From assembly GCA_019455245.1 (NCBI GenBank), contig JACFMR010000022.1, positions 1 to 61,849 on the forward strand: a DNA stretch of 61,849 nt, given 5' to 3'. The first letter of the stretch is position 1, and each line of letters opens with the position of its first letter. The position numbers and the translations under genes are program-made. Positions 16,640-25,680 of this stretch are shown here, in pieces. The stretch comes from Opitutaceae bacterium. GTDB lineage: Bacteria; Verrucomicrobiota; Verrucomicrobiia; Opitutales; Opitutaceae. Under the pieces are notes generated by a model, which was not told where the DNA came from, did not search any database, and saw nothing but the letters and a program-made list of their open reading frames with translations.

Positions 16640-17476
16640 ATGCTGCTGCGCCGGTATCACCCCCTGCTGACCCTTGCGTTGGGTTGTGCGCTGGCGGGCA
16701 GCCCGGGCCGGGCGGAAACCACCCTGCCCGAGGTCTGGCGGCAGGTGACGACGTTTTTCACCAAGGAGGCGTTGTGGGCCTGGGAAAAACTGCCGCCGCC
16801 GGGCGATCCGTTGTCGGCGCGCGAACAGGATTTCTGCCGCGCGGTGATCCTGCTCGATCACCAACCGCTCACCGAATCCAAACTGGACGAGGCCGAGGCG
16901 CTGCTGCGCGACGTGGCGGGTCCGCGCGACGAGCTGGCGGCCGCAGCCCGCTACATGCTGGCCCGCAGCCAGCAGCTTTATCGTCAACAGGCCGACCACG
17001 CGGCCGCGGCCGCAATTTACCGGGAGTTAAGCGCCGCGCCCGAGGCCGGACCGTGGGGCGATCTGGCCCGCGTGAAGCTGGCCCTGCTGGAACTCTATGT
17101 GCTGCCGGCCGCATCGCCGCGGCAACGGATCGCCACGGCGCGGGCCTTGCTGGACGGCGTGGTTGAACCCGATGCGCGGCGCGACCTGTACCGGCTGCTC
17201 GCACGCGCGACCCTGTTTTACGACCTGCCGGCACAGGCCGCGCTCGACGATTTGGAGGCGGCCGAGATCATCGGCGGGTTGCAGGGGCAACCCCATGCCG
17301 ATCAACTGGTGCAGCTGTTCGAGCTGAGCCTGGAGTTTGGCCGCCGGGAGTCGGCCGCGCGTTATCTGGAAAAACTCCGGGCGGAGCATCCGCGCGATGT
17401 GCGCGCCTGGGCGCTCAACGAAAAACTCGCCGGCCGGCCCGCGCCGGTCCGCGCCACCTTCAGCCATGACCCGTAA
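16640..17476 (+). CDS. Exported helical-repeat (TPR-like) protein
   Basis: A 278-residue protein with a signal peptide (MLLRRYHPLLTLALGCALAG, cleavage near SPGRA). The rest is helical with TPR-like pairs (ELAAAARYMLARSQQLYRQQ, WGDLARVKLALLELYVL, ARYLEKLRAEHPRDVRAWAL). Such proteins act as scaffolds. Its last 11 bases overlap the start of the solute-binding protein gene, so the two are probably translated together and may work together in the periplasm. No catalytic motif is seen. Confidence 0.7.
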   Translation: MLLRRYHPLLTLALGCALAGSPGRAETTLPEVWRQVTTFFTKEALWAWEKLPPPGDPLSAREQDFCRAVILLDHQPLTESKLDEAEALLRDVAGPRDELAAAARYMLARSQQLYRQQADHAAAAAIYRELSAAPEAGPWGDLARVKLALLELYVLPAASPRQRIATARALLDGVVEPDARRDLYRLLARATLFYDLPAQAALDDLEAAEIIGGLQGQPHADQLVQLFELSLEFGRRESAARYLEKLRAEHPRDVRAWALNEKLAGRPAPVRATFSHDP

Positions 17477-19079
17477 AACGCGCACCTGGCTGGTCGTGGC
17501 GGTGGCGGGCGCGATCTACGCGGCCGTCTCGCTCTATGTGTTCATGCGGCCCGGCGCGGCGTTGTCCACGGACGACCGGCCGGTCATCCGGCTGGCGCAC
17601 TGGCAGATCGAAGTCGGCCCGCGCGAGGCGTTGGAGCAGGTGGCGGCGGCCTACAACGCCATGAACCCTGACGTGCGCGTGGAGATCATGGCGGTGCCGG
17701 GCAACGTTTACACCCAGTGGCTGCGCACGCAGCTCACCGGCGGTCTGGCGCCGGACATCATCGAGTTCGGCTTCTGGCTGCAAGGGTCGCGCGACATCCC
17801 CGCGCGTTACTTCGCGCCGATCACGGCGGAGGTCGAGGTGCCCAACCCCTACAACCGCGGCACCCCGCAGGAAAACGTGCCGTGGCGCGATACGTTTCTC
17901 GACGGTCTCAACAACTACGAGGGCTACATCCGCGATCTCAACAACTACTACGCGGTCACGCTCTGCATGCTGAGCATGCGGTTGTTCTACAACGCCGATC
18001 TCCTGGAGGAAATCACCGGCACGCGCGAACCGCCCCAAAGCTACGCCGGGCTCATGGCGCTCGGCCGCGCGCTGGCCGGCCGCACCAGCCCGCGCGGCGC
18101 GCCGCTCGCGCTGTTCGCCGGCAGCAAGTTCAACACCGATGTCACCATGGACGTGCTGCTCAACCGCACCGTGCTGCCGATGAACCACGAGCGCGACCGG
18201 TTTCGGGAGGGCGGGGCGGTGATCCGTGACTACGCGCTGGATTACCTGCGCGGCGGCTGGAATTTCGACCGGCCGGAACTGCGCGCGGGTTTCGAAGTGC
18301 TGCTCGAGATTGCACGCAACACCCGGCCCGGGTTTCAGCAGCTGGAGCGCGATGCCGCGGTGCAGGAATTTCTCCGCGGCGAGGCGGTGGCGATCTACAC
18401 GGGCACGTGGGATGCGACCAGCCTGATGTCGCTCGCCTCGTTCCCGGTGGCGGTGGCGGAGTTTTATCCGCCGGACCGGACTCATCCGGTGGCCGGTCCG
18501 CACATGTGGCTGCCGCAGTCCGAGGGACAGGTGGGTACGGCCGCGCCGTTTTTCCTCAACAAGAGCAGTCCGCATCGCGAGGTCGCGATCGATTTCATGC
18601 GCTTCATGACCAGCGTGCCGGGCAACCGCATTTTCGTGCACGCCAGCGGCTGGCTGCCGTCGGTCGAGGGCGTGCAGGTGCCACCGCATCTGCAGCCGCA
18701 TGTGCCGCGGCGTGATGGCTGGATCTCACGCTCGGCGATCCTGCGGGCGTTCGGCGCGGAAACCAGCGCGCTTTGGCAGCGCATCGCCCATCTGCTGGTG
18801 GGTTCCGATGGCAGTCCCGAACGTTTTCTGGCCGTCTACAAACAAGGCTTCGAACCCGCGCTGCGGCAGGATCTCGCGCGCGATGCGCGCAACGCACTCG
18901 ACAGCATGCGCCGGCAGATGCCCGCCTTGGTGGGTCTGGCCACGCTCGACCGGCTCGAGGGCACCGATCCGGACCGGCGCCAGGCCCGGCTTGATCGCGA
19001 GAGCAACCAGCACCTCACCGAGGCGCGTTACTACGAGACCCTGGCCGTGCTCGAGCACGGCCGCGACGTGGCGCGCTGA
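17466..19079 (+). CDS. Orphan extracellular solute-binding protein (SBP_bac_1 type)
   Basis: A 537-residue protein with a single N-terminal hydrophobic segment (TWLVVAVAGAIYAAVSLYVF) that looks like a signal anchor without a lipobox. Residues 40-460 follow the carbohydrate-binding-protein pattern: VIRLAHWQIEVGPREALEQV, YNAMNPDVRVEIMAVPGN, LAPDIIEFGFWLQG, and a late PFFLNKSSPHREVAIDFMRF segment. It should bind a sugar or oligosaccharide outside the membrane. No permease or ATPase genes follow; the next gene is on the other strand. It is much longer than usual (about 420), with an extra C-terminal helical tail. Confidence 0.82.
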   Translation: MTRKTRTWLVVAVAGAIYAAVSLYVFMRPGAALSTDDRPVIRLAHWQIEVGPREALEQVAAAYNAMNPDVRVEIMAVPGNVYTQWLRTQLTGGLAPDIIEFGFWLQGSRDIPARYFAPITAEVEVPNPYNRGTPQENVPWRDTFLDGLNNYEGYIRDLNNYYAVTLCMLSMRLFYNADLLEEITGTREPPQSYAGLMALGRALAGRTSPRGAPLALFAGSKFNTDVTMDVLLNRTVLPMNHERDRFREGGAVIRDYALDYLRGGWNFDRPELRAGFEVLLEIARNTRPGFQQLERDAAVQEFLRGEAVAIYTGTWDATSLMSLASFPVAVAEFYPPDRTHPVAGPHMWLPQSEGQVGTAAPFFLNKSSPHREVAIDFMRFMTSVPGNRIFVHASGWLPSVEGVQVPPHLQPHVPRRDGWISRSAILRAFGAETSALWQRIAHLLVGSDGSPERFLAVYKQGFEPALRQDLARDARNALDSMRRQMPALVGLATLDRLEGTDPDRRQARLDRESNQHLTEARYYETLAVLEHGRDVAR

Positions 19080-19418
19080 ACGGGCGGCCGACGCGCGGTG
19101 TCAGGCGTGATCATGCATTTGGGCTGCGATGCGTAAGCATTCGCGGCGGAACTGTTCGGTTTGGAGGGGGGCTCGTCCACGCCCGCCGGTTGAGCAGAGA
19201 ATTAAGGGCATTTCAAATAAAGCCGTAGCCTCTTCCCCCTTCTGTCATTCTGAGGCGAAGCCGAAGAATCCAGCATTTTTCCCGGAGCGGTAGGTGCACT
19301 GGATTCTTCGCTGCGCTGCCAGAATGACAATCCCGATGGCTACAGTTTATCTTGAAACGCTCCAAGGGCGTGCTCAAGCCACGCCCCTCCGTTCCACCTT
19401 CAACGGCATCGTTCCGCC
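19080..19418. other. Intergenic region, repeat-bearing
   Basis: No gene is seen between the solute-binding protein and the SpoU methyltransferase, which converge here. It holds the inverted repeat at 19244-19328 and a GTAGCC fragment near 19224. No convincing T-tract terminator is visible. Confidence 0.5.
19244..19328. repeat. Inverted repeat GTCATTCTG...CAGAATGAC
   Basis: The left arm is GTCATTCTGAGGCGAAGCC followed by GAAGAATCCAG; the right arm is CTGGATTCTTCGCTGCG followed by CCAGAATGAC. The arms are about 30 bases each with a 25-base centre. It looks like a short dispersed palindromic element of a type common in intergenic DNA. Confidence 0.7.
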
Positions 19419-20147
19419 TCAGGCCGGTTGGCGGCGGCGCAGGTTGTCGCAGACGATCGCGGCCGCGACCCCGGCGTTGAGCGACTCGGCGTGGCCGTAA
19501 CGCGGGATGGTGATGAACTGCGTGATGGCGCGCCGCACCTCGGCCGACATGCCGCGCCCTTCGCTGCCGATCACGATCACCGCGTCCTTGGTCGGGGCGA
19601 GACCGTGCACATCCTCGCCAATCAGATCGCAGCCCAGTACCGGAATCCGCCCGGCCACACCCGCGAGCAACGGTGCGAGCGGGAAGGTGTGCACTGGCAC
19701 GCGGGCGAAGGAGCCCTTGCTGGCGTTGATGACCTTCTGGGAAAACAGGTCCGCGCAATCCGGCGACAGCACCACGCGGTCCAGCGCATACCAGTCCGCG
19801 ATGCGCAGGAGCGTGCCGACGTTGCCGGGATCCTGCACGCCGTCGAGCACCAGCGTGAGTCCGCGGGCCAGCCCGTCGTCCGGCAACGGCGGGCGCTTGA
19901 TTTTGCCGACCGCCAGCACGCTGGCCGGAGCGGGGAAGTGGCTGGCGCGTTTCATCTCCGCCGCGCTGAGCCGGTCGGTGCAGGGGCCGTCCCAGTCCGC
20001 GGTGGCGTAAATCCGGTCCAAGGGGAAATTCGCCGCGAGGAGTTCGCGCACCACTTTTTCGCCTTCGACGACGAACCGGCCCTGGGCTTCGCGGTGCTTT
20101 TTGTCCTTCAGGGCGTGGAGGTGCTGGAGTTCGGCCTTGGTCGGCAT
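19419..20147 (-). CDS. SpoU/TrmH-family RNA 2'-O-methyltransferase
   Basis: A 242-residue protein (ATG at 20145-20147). An N-terminal substrate-binding domain (GRFVVEGEKVVRELL) precedes the trefoil-knot SPOUT domain with motif 1 LDGVQDPGNVGTLLRIADW, motif 2 VIGSEGRGMS and motif 3 IPRYGHAESLNAGVAAAIV. It methylates a ribose in tRNA or rRNA using S-adenosylmethionine; the site cannot be told. The Asn and Ser of motif 3 and the Arg of motif 1 are intact. It is divergent from the oxidoreductase fusion, with 88 bases between starts. Confidence 0.92.
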   Translation of the reverse strand: MPTKAELQHLHALKDKKHREAQGRFVVEGEKVVRELLAANFPLDRIYATADWDGPCTDRLSAAEMKRASHFPAPASVLAVGKIKRPPLPDDGLARGLTLVLDGVQDPGNVGTLLRIADWYALDRVVLSPDCADLFSQKVINASKGSFARVPVHTFPLAPLLAGVAGRIPVLGCDLIGEDVHGLAPTKDAVIVIGSEGRGMSAEVRRAITQFITIPRYGHAESLNAGVAAAIVCDNLRRRQPA

Positions 20148-20235
20148 GGGGGTGTTTTTTTCAGACCAGTCCGTGCGGTGCAATCCTGCGCGTGATTGCA
20201 TCGCGCCGGCAAACCCTCCAGCGTTTCCCTCCTGT

Positions 20236-22242
20236 ATGAACAACCGACTTGGCTGGGGGATACTGGGCACGGGACGCATCGCCGGGATTTTCGCCACGGG
20301 CGTGGCCCGCTCGCAACACGGCCGGCTGGCCGCCGTCGGTAGCCGCACGGTCGCGAGCGCGGAACGCTTTGCCACGGAATTCAAGGTGCCGCGGGCGCAC
20401 GGCAGCTACGAGGCGCTGCTGGCTGATCCGGCGGTGCAGGCGGTCTACATCGCCACGCCGCATCCGCAGCACGTCGAATGGGCGGTCAAGGCGGCCGAGG
20501 CGGGCAAGCACATCCTTTGTGAAAAGCCCATCGGGCTCAACCACGCCGAGGCGATGGTCATCGCCGCCGCGGCGCAGGAGCATGGCGTGCTGCTGATGGA
20601 GGCGTTCATGTATCGCTGCCATCCGCAGACCGTGAAGATTGTCGAACTGGTGCGGAGCGGGGCGCTCGGCGAGGTGAAACTCGTGCAGGCGGCGTTCGGC
20701 TTCAACGCGGGGTTCAACCCGGAAAGCCGGCTCTGGGCCAACGCGGCCGGTGGCGGCGGCGTGCTCGACGTGGGCTGTTATCCAGTTTCGTTCTCGCGGC
20801 TGATCGCCGGCGCTGCGTGCGGCCGGCCGTTTCTTGATCCGGTGACCGTGTCGGGTGCGGGGCAGTTGCATCCGCAGACGGGCGTCGATGTCGTGGCCGC
20901 GGCCACGTTGCAATTCGCGACCGGGCTGGTGGCGCAGGTCTCCACCAGCATCGGGGTGGGGCAGGACAATTCCGCGCGCATCTACGGCACCAAGGGCATG
21001 CTGCACGTGCCGTCGCCGTGGATCCCGCCGCATGACGGCGGTGAGGCGGTGCTGCACCTGCACCGGGACGGCAAGGTCGAGGACATCGCCGTGCCGGCGC
21101 CCGCGCACCTCTACGGATTGGAAGCCGATGCCGTCGCCGCGGCCCTGGCCGCGGGCCAGCGCGAGACCGCCGCCATGCCGGTCGCCGACACGCTCGGCAA
21201 CATGACGACGCTCGACCGCTGGCGCGAGGCGGTCGGTCTCACCTACGCGCAGGAAAAACCGGAAAACTTCACGCACACGCATGCGCGCCAGCCGCTGCGC
21301 CGACGGACCGGCGGCCTGACCCCGCAGGTGCCGCTTGCCGGGCTGGCCAAACCGGTCTCGCGGCTGGTGATGGGTTGCGACAATCAAACGACCCTGCCGC
21401 ACGGCGCGGCGATGTGGGACGATTTCTACGAGCGCGGCGGCAATGCGTTCGACACCGCTTTCATCTACGGCGGCGGCCTGCAGGAAAGACTACTCGGTTG
21501 GTGGATGCGCCACCGCGGCGTCCGCAACGAGGTCGTCGTGATCGCGAAGGGCGCGCACACCCCCTACTGCACGCCCGACGACATGCGGAAGCAGTTTTAC
21601 CAGTCGCTCGATCGCCTGCAGACGGACCATGCCGACATCTACATGCTGCATCGCGACAACCCCGACATCCCCGTCGGTGAGTTTGTCGATGCGCTCAACG
21701 CCGAGGTGCAGGCCGGCCGCATCCGCGTTTTCGGCGGTTCCAATTGGTCGCTCAAACGCGTCGCCGCCGCCAACCGTTACGCGCAGCGCAAGGGCCTGCA
21801 GGGCTTCGGCGTGGTGAGCAACAACCTCAGTCTCGCGCGCATGGTCGATCCCGTTTGGGACGGCTGCATCGCGTGCTCCGATCCCGAATCGCGCCGCTGG
21901 TTGAAAAAACACCAGCTGCCCGTGCTCGCGTGGTCGAGCCAGGCGCGCGGTTTCTTCACCGACCGCGCCGGCCGCGACAAACGGGAGGACGAACAGTTGG
22001 TGCGCTGCTGGTACAGCGACGACAACTTCGAGCGCCGTGAGCGCGCCCATGCGCTCGCCGCCAAAAAAGGCGTGACGCCGATCGCCATCGCCGCGGCCTA
22101 CGTGCTGGCGCAGCCGTTCCCGACCTTCGCGCTCATCGGCCCGCGCCTGCTCAGTGAAACCGTCAGCTCGCTGCCCTGCCTCGGCGTGACCCTGAGCCCG
22201 CGCGAGCTCGCGTGGCTCAACCTCGAACGTGAACGGCCCTGA
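20236..22242 (+). CDS. Gfo/Idh/MocA oxidoreductase fused to aldo/keto reductase
   Basis: A single 668-residue protein with two enzyme modules. Residues 1-335 are a Gfo/Idh/MocA NAD(P)-dependent oxidoreductase: dinucleotide loop WGILGTGRIAGIF, ILCEKPIGLN with the catalytic Lys, and a GGGGVLDVGCYPVSF segment. Residues 355-668 are an aldo/keto reductase barrel with all four tetrad residues: Asp and Tyr in FDTAFIYGGG, Lys in VVVIAKGAH, His in IYMLHRDNP. Both halves look active. A two-step oxidation and reduction of a sugar or cyclitol is a reasonable inference. No frameshift or internal stop is present, so the fusion is real in this sequence. Confidence 0.9.
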   Translation: MNNRLGWGILGTGRIAGIFATGVARSQHGRLAAVGSRTVASAERFATEFKVPRAHGSYEALLADPAVQAVYIATPHPQHVEWAVKAAEAGKHILCEKPIGLNHAEAMVIAAAAQEHGVLLMEAFMYRCHPQTVKIVELVRSGALGEVKLVQAAFGFNAGFNPESRLWANAAGGGGVLDVGCYPVSFSRLIAGAACGRPFLDPVTVSGAGQLHPQTGVDVVAAATLQFATGLVAQVSTSIGVGQDNSARIYGTKGMLHVPSPWIPPHDGGEAVLHLHRDGKVEDIAVPAPAHLYGLEADAVAAALAAGQRETAAMPVADTLGNMTTLDRWREAVGLTYAQEKPENFTHTHARQPLRRRTGGLTPQVPLAGLAKPVSRLVMGCDNQTTLPHGAAMWDDFYERGGNAFDTAFIYGGGLQERLLGWWMRHRGVRNEVVVIAKGAHTPYCTPDDMRKQFYQSLDRLQTDHADIYMLHRDNPDIPVGEFVDALNAEVQAGRIRVFGGSNWSLKRVAAANRYAQRKGLQGFGVVSNNLSLARMVDPVWDGCIACSDPESRRWLKKHQLPVLAWSSQARGFFTDRAGRDKREDEQLVRCWYSDDNFERRERAHALAAKKGVTPIAIAAAYVLAQPFPTFALIGPRLLSETVSSLPCLGVTLSPRELAWLNLERERP

Positions 22243-22323
22243 CTGCCGGTTGCCCGCCCCGGCCACAAAGCAGTTGTCACTCCCGGCGCAACGGCTAGTC
22301 ATGGAGCCACCACCCTCCCCGCC

Positions 22324-23526
22324 ATGAAACGCATTCTTCCGCTTTTTGTTGTCGCGCTTACCCTGGCCATCGTGGTCACGCCGCTGTGGGCGGCGTCCGC
22401 TGCGCCGGCCAAATCCTCCGGCACTTCGCCCGCCAACGGCATCGCGACCGCGGTGACCACGGTCACGGGTATCGCCATTTCGCCGCTGCTCGGCACGGGC
22501 GCGTATGGTGCCTACCAGTATTTCAGCACGAAGGGTGACGAGGCGAAGGCCGCGCTGCCGTGGTATGCGCAGGTGAATTTCTGGCTGCCGGCGCTGGCCA
22601 TCGTCGGGCTGGTGGCGGCCAAGGACGCGCTCGGCGCGGTGGTGCCGCCCGGCATGAAGAAGCCGCTCGACGTGCTGGAAACGATTGAGAACAAGGCCTC
22701 GGGTTTGGTGGCGGCCGGCGCGGTGGTGCCGTTCACGATGGACACCGTATCCAAGATGCTGATCGCGCACGCACCGGCGGCCACGGAGCCGGCCGTGACC
22801 TCGGGAGGTTTGGCCATGATCCACCTGGGCGCGATCGATTTTTCGTGGCTGCTCAACCTGCTCACGGTGCCGTTCGGCATCGCGATGTTCGCCATCGTGT
22901 GGATGGCCTCGCATGCGATCAACGTGCTGATTTTGCTCAGCCCCTGGGGCGCGATCGATGCCGCGCTGAAGGCCGGCCGCACGGCCTTGCTCGGGCTGCT
23001 GACCCTCACCGCCACGATGAATCCGCTGGTCAGCGCGGCGCTGTCGGTCGTGGTGATCATCATCGCCTACCTGGTCGCGGGCTGGGCGTTCCGGCTCACG
23101 ATTTTCGGCACGATTTTCAGCTGGGATTTCTTCACACTGCGCCGCAAGCGCTTCACGCCCGCGCCGGCGGGCAACCGGCTGTTCTCGGGCGGCAATCTGC
23201 CCGAGGTGCCGGTGCGCACCTACGGCCGGCTGCGCAAGACCGAGGCGGGCCTGAGCTTCACCTACAAGCCGTGGCTGGTACTGCCGGAAAAAACAATCAG
23301 CGTGCCGGCCGCGGGGCTGGTGGTGGGCCAGGGGCTGTTCTTCTCGACGATGCTCAACGAGGGCAACGACACCTGGTTCATTTTGCCGCCGCGCTATCGC
23401 GGACATGAGGAGCAGGTGGCGGCAATCTACGGTCTCGCCGGCGTGCGGCCGGCGGGGTTGCGCCGCGCCTGGAGCGCCATGCGCGAGCTCTTTGGTGGCA
23501 GCGCCGCGCAGACGCAGATGACGTGA
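22324..23526 (+). CDS. Exported or membrane protein of unknown function
   Basis: A 400-residue protein with an N-terminal signal peptide (MKRILPLFVVALTLAIVVTP, cleavage near LWAASA). At least four hydrophobic helices follow, around 78-95 (NFWLPALAIVGLVAA), 178-205 (LLNLLTVPFGIAMFAIVWM), 218-240 and 240-265 (LSVVVIIIAYLVAGWAF). The C-terminal 130 residues are soluble and rich in beta strands, with FTYKPWLVLPEKTISVP. I do not recognise the family. It follows the fusion oxidoreductase by 81 bases on the same strand and converges with the heparinase-like gene 9 bases on. Confidence 0.6.
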   Translation: MKRILPLFVVALTLAIVVTPLWAASAAPAKSSGTSPANGIATAVTTVTGIAISPLLGTGAYGAYQYFSTKGDEAKAALPWYAQVNFWLPALAIVGLVAAKDALGAVVPPGMKKPLDVLETIENKASGLVAAGAVVPFTMDTVSKMLIAHAPAATEPAVTSGGLAMIHLGAIDFSWLLNLLTVPFGIAMFAIVWMASHAINVLILLSPWGAIDAALKAGRTALLGLLTLTATMNPLVSAALSVVVIIIAYLVAGWAFRLTIFGTIFSWDFFTLRRKRFTPAPAGNRLFSGGNLPEVPVRTYGRLRKTEAGLSFTYKPWLVLPEKTISVPAAGLVVGQGLFFSTMLNEGNDTWFILPPRYRGHEEQVAAIYGLAGVRPAGLRRAWSAMRELFGGSAAQTQMT

Positions 23527-23535
23527 GCCCGCGCT

Positions 23536-25413
23536 TCAGCGCGTGAGCCGAAATTCGTGCCGGGCGGAGAGCACCGCGGCCCTGGCCTGCAGTTGCACGC
23601 GGTGCACCCGGTCGCCCCAGACCGCGGACAGTTGTGGATCGGTGATCGGCCGCATTTCGGTCCGGGCGGTGAAAGCCGCGGCAGCATAAGCCAGTCGGGC
23701 GGTGCGTCCGCCTGCGGTGCGCAGGATGACGCCGCCGGCTTCGAGCACCGGTGCCTGTGCGGTGATGAAGTTGAACACGGCCGGCGCCTCAGCCTTGGCC
23801 AGGGTGAATTCGTCGGTGAGCACGATCGCCCGGCCGCGCTCCAGGCACACGGTGCGCAACCAGCGCGACACCGCGGCCTCAGGCGGATAAGCGCCGGCGA
23901 GATCAAGGCTCAGGGTGGCGGCGGTGTCGTCGGCGGCATAACTGATCTCGCGCGCGGCGAACTCCCGGCCGGCGGACTGCAAGGCGCCGTTGATCGTGGG
24001 CAGATTGTGCCATTGCGATTGCATGGTCCAGATCTCGTAGCGCTGCGGGCTGAAGGTCTTGGCGGTGTAAGTCTCAACGCCGACATCGATCAGCAATGGC
24101 TCGCCGTCGAGATACACGAGAAACGAACCGAGGTCGTTGTGGTTGTGGCTCTCGGCGTTGTGCCCGCCCTTGGCGGCGACGAAGAAACCGCCGGCCGTGC
24201 CCGCGGCATCGCGCGCGGCCATGATCTGCAGATCGGGCAGCCAGACGTCGCGTTGCAGCGGGGGCTCCTTGATGACCGCGGCGTTGTCCGGTCCGCGGTC
24301 CAACAACGCCCCGAGCGTGCGGTTGATCGAGCGGATGTGCGGCAGCGGCTTGTCGGCCTGCGCCTGCTCGATCCAACGACCGAAGTTCACCAGTGCATCA
24401 TCGCCGACCAGCCGGCCGTAGCGTTGCAGAAGGGCGCCCTCGACCTGAACTTTGGCCCCGGCATCGGCGAAGTTGATGAACCAGTCGCCGGTGACATGCG
24501 CCCGCTGGATGAACCGGCCCATCTCGGCGATCAGCGGTTCGTGGAACAGCGAGATCCGTCCGGCCGTGGCGTGGTGCAGCAACTCCAGAGCGTCGAACAA
24601 ACTGGCCGCGGCCCGGCTCCAGTAGCCCGGGCCCTCGTCACAGCCGCCGTCGGGCGATTGGTGGGCGAGAAACACATCGAGGCTGCGCATGATCTTGTGC
24701 ACGGCGCGGACCCGGCGGTCGTCGTCCTCCTCCAACAGCAGCACGCAGGCCAGCCAGTTGGAATTTACCCACGGATTCCAGTTGTTCACCGGGTGGTGCC
24801 GGCGCTCCCAACCCATCCACCAAAAATTGTCCCGCTCGAGGCAGGGCGTGAGCACCCGGCGGTCCACCTCGTGCCGGATGCGGCGGCGCAGGAGGGGGGA
24901 GACGGCGTCGAGTTCGGGCCCGACCAGGTGATCGGTCCACGCCAGCAACGCGGCGGATTCGCCGACGCCGAGATCGACGATCGGCTCCGCGATGTCGGGC
25001 AGTTCGCGCCCGGCCTGCTGTTCGTCGAGATGGGCGGGCCAGCCCCAGAACGTTTCCTCGCAGGTCAGCCAGACATGGTCGGCGATGGCATCCATGAACC
25101 GGCCCCGGCCCTCGGCGCATTCGGCGAGCACCAGATCGTGCAAGCGCGTGCGCCGGCGGAAATGCGGATCCTGATAGGAGCGGCGGTCGCCTTTGCGTTT
25201 GAAGTCCAGGATGAGCGTGGCGGTGAGGTGCTCCCAATCCTCCGCGGCGCGGGCTTCGCCGGTGGCGATGAGTTGACGGCGCTCGGCGGCCGGAATTTTT
25301 TCCCAGGCGGTCCGGTCGTTCGCGGCGGGGTAGCGTCGCCAGGTGCCGGGCGGCGGCAGGGCGGCGCGCACGGCGGCGAGATCGTGACGTTGGGCCAGCG
25401 AGGTCGGGGGCAT
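23536..25413 (-). CDS. Heparinase II/III family protein
   Basis: A 625-residue protein from the ATG at 25411-25413; an earlier in-frame ATG adds 21 residues. Residues 30-370 are the alpha-helical toroid (ERRHHPVNNWNPWVNSNWLA, SPDGGCDEGPGYWSRAAASL, ADAGAKVQVEGALL). Residues 400-625 are the heparinase II/III beta sandwich with the typical ESHNHNDLGSFLVYLDGEPL and LIDVGVETYT motifs. The His and Tyr of these segments are the expected catalytic groups of a lyase acting on uronic-acid polysaccharide. No signal peptide is seen at either start, so it may act on imported oligosaccharides. Confidence 0.87.
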   Translation of the reverse strand: MPPTSLAQRHDLAAVRAALPPPGTWRRYPAANDRTAWEKIPAAERRQLIATGEARAAEDWEHLTATLILDFKRKGDRRSYQDPHFRRRTRLHDLVLAECAEGRGRFMDAIADHVWLTCEETFWGWPAHLDEQQAGRELPDIAEPIVDLGVGESAALLAWTDHLVGPELDAVSPLLRRRIRHEVDRRVLTPCLERDNFWWMGWERRHHPVNNWNPWVNSNWLACVLLLEEDDDRRVRAVHKIMRSLDVFLAHQSPDGGCDEGPGYWSRAAASLFDALELLHHATAGRISLFHEPLIAEMGRFIQRAHVTGDWFINFADAGAKVQVEGALLQRYGRLVGDDALVNFGRWIEQAQADKPLPHIRSINRTLGALLDRGPDNAAVIKEPPLQRDVWLPDLQIMAARDAAGTAGGFFVAAKGGHNAESHNHNDLGSFLVYLDGEPLLIDVGVETYTAKTFSPQRYEIWTMQSQWHNLPTINGALQSAGREFAAREISYAADDTAATLSLDLAGAYPPEAAVSRWLRTVCLERGRAIVLTDEFTLAKAEAPAVFNFITAQAPVLEAGGVILRTAGGRTARLAYAAAAFTARTEMRPITDPQLSAVWGDRVHRVQLQARAAVLSARHEFRLTR

Positions 25414-25505
25414 GGTGGTCAAACCTGCATTGGGCGCGGGGGACGGCGCAAGGATGGATGATGCATCACAGCCCAAGCCTATCGCGGTTTGATGGTAGGC
25501 AGACG

Positions 25506-25581
25506 TGAAGTTTGAGGTGGACTGGCCCTGTGCCGGTCAGCACCGGTGACGCGCAGTGCTCTGCTGTCCAGCAGAGTGCGC
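25506..25581. repeat. Family B repeat copy plus CTCTGCTG hairpin
   Basis: TTTGAGGTGGACTGG, GTGCCGGT and CACCGGTGACGCGC match the reverse complement of 14534-14600. It ends in an 8-bp hairpin CTCTGCTG TC CAGCAGAG (25559-25576) flanked by GCGCA and TGCGC. The rest of the 25414-25680 gap shows no gene. Confidence 0.55.
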
Positions 25582-25680
25582 GTCCACCCAAGACAGCAAG
25601 TCCAAGAGTTGCCGGCAGCTGGAACCAGCAGGTTGGTTTTGGGCTGGAGCGCGCCACGGACAGCGGTCCACTGTCGGAGC

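Noticed and set aside
21490..25476. Long antisense frames over the AKR, membrane-protein and heparinase genes
   Set aside because: Their products are low-complexity Arg- or Gly-rich sequences, while the opposite strand carries intact catalytic motifs.
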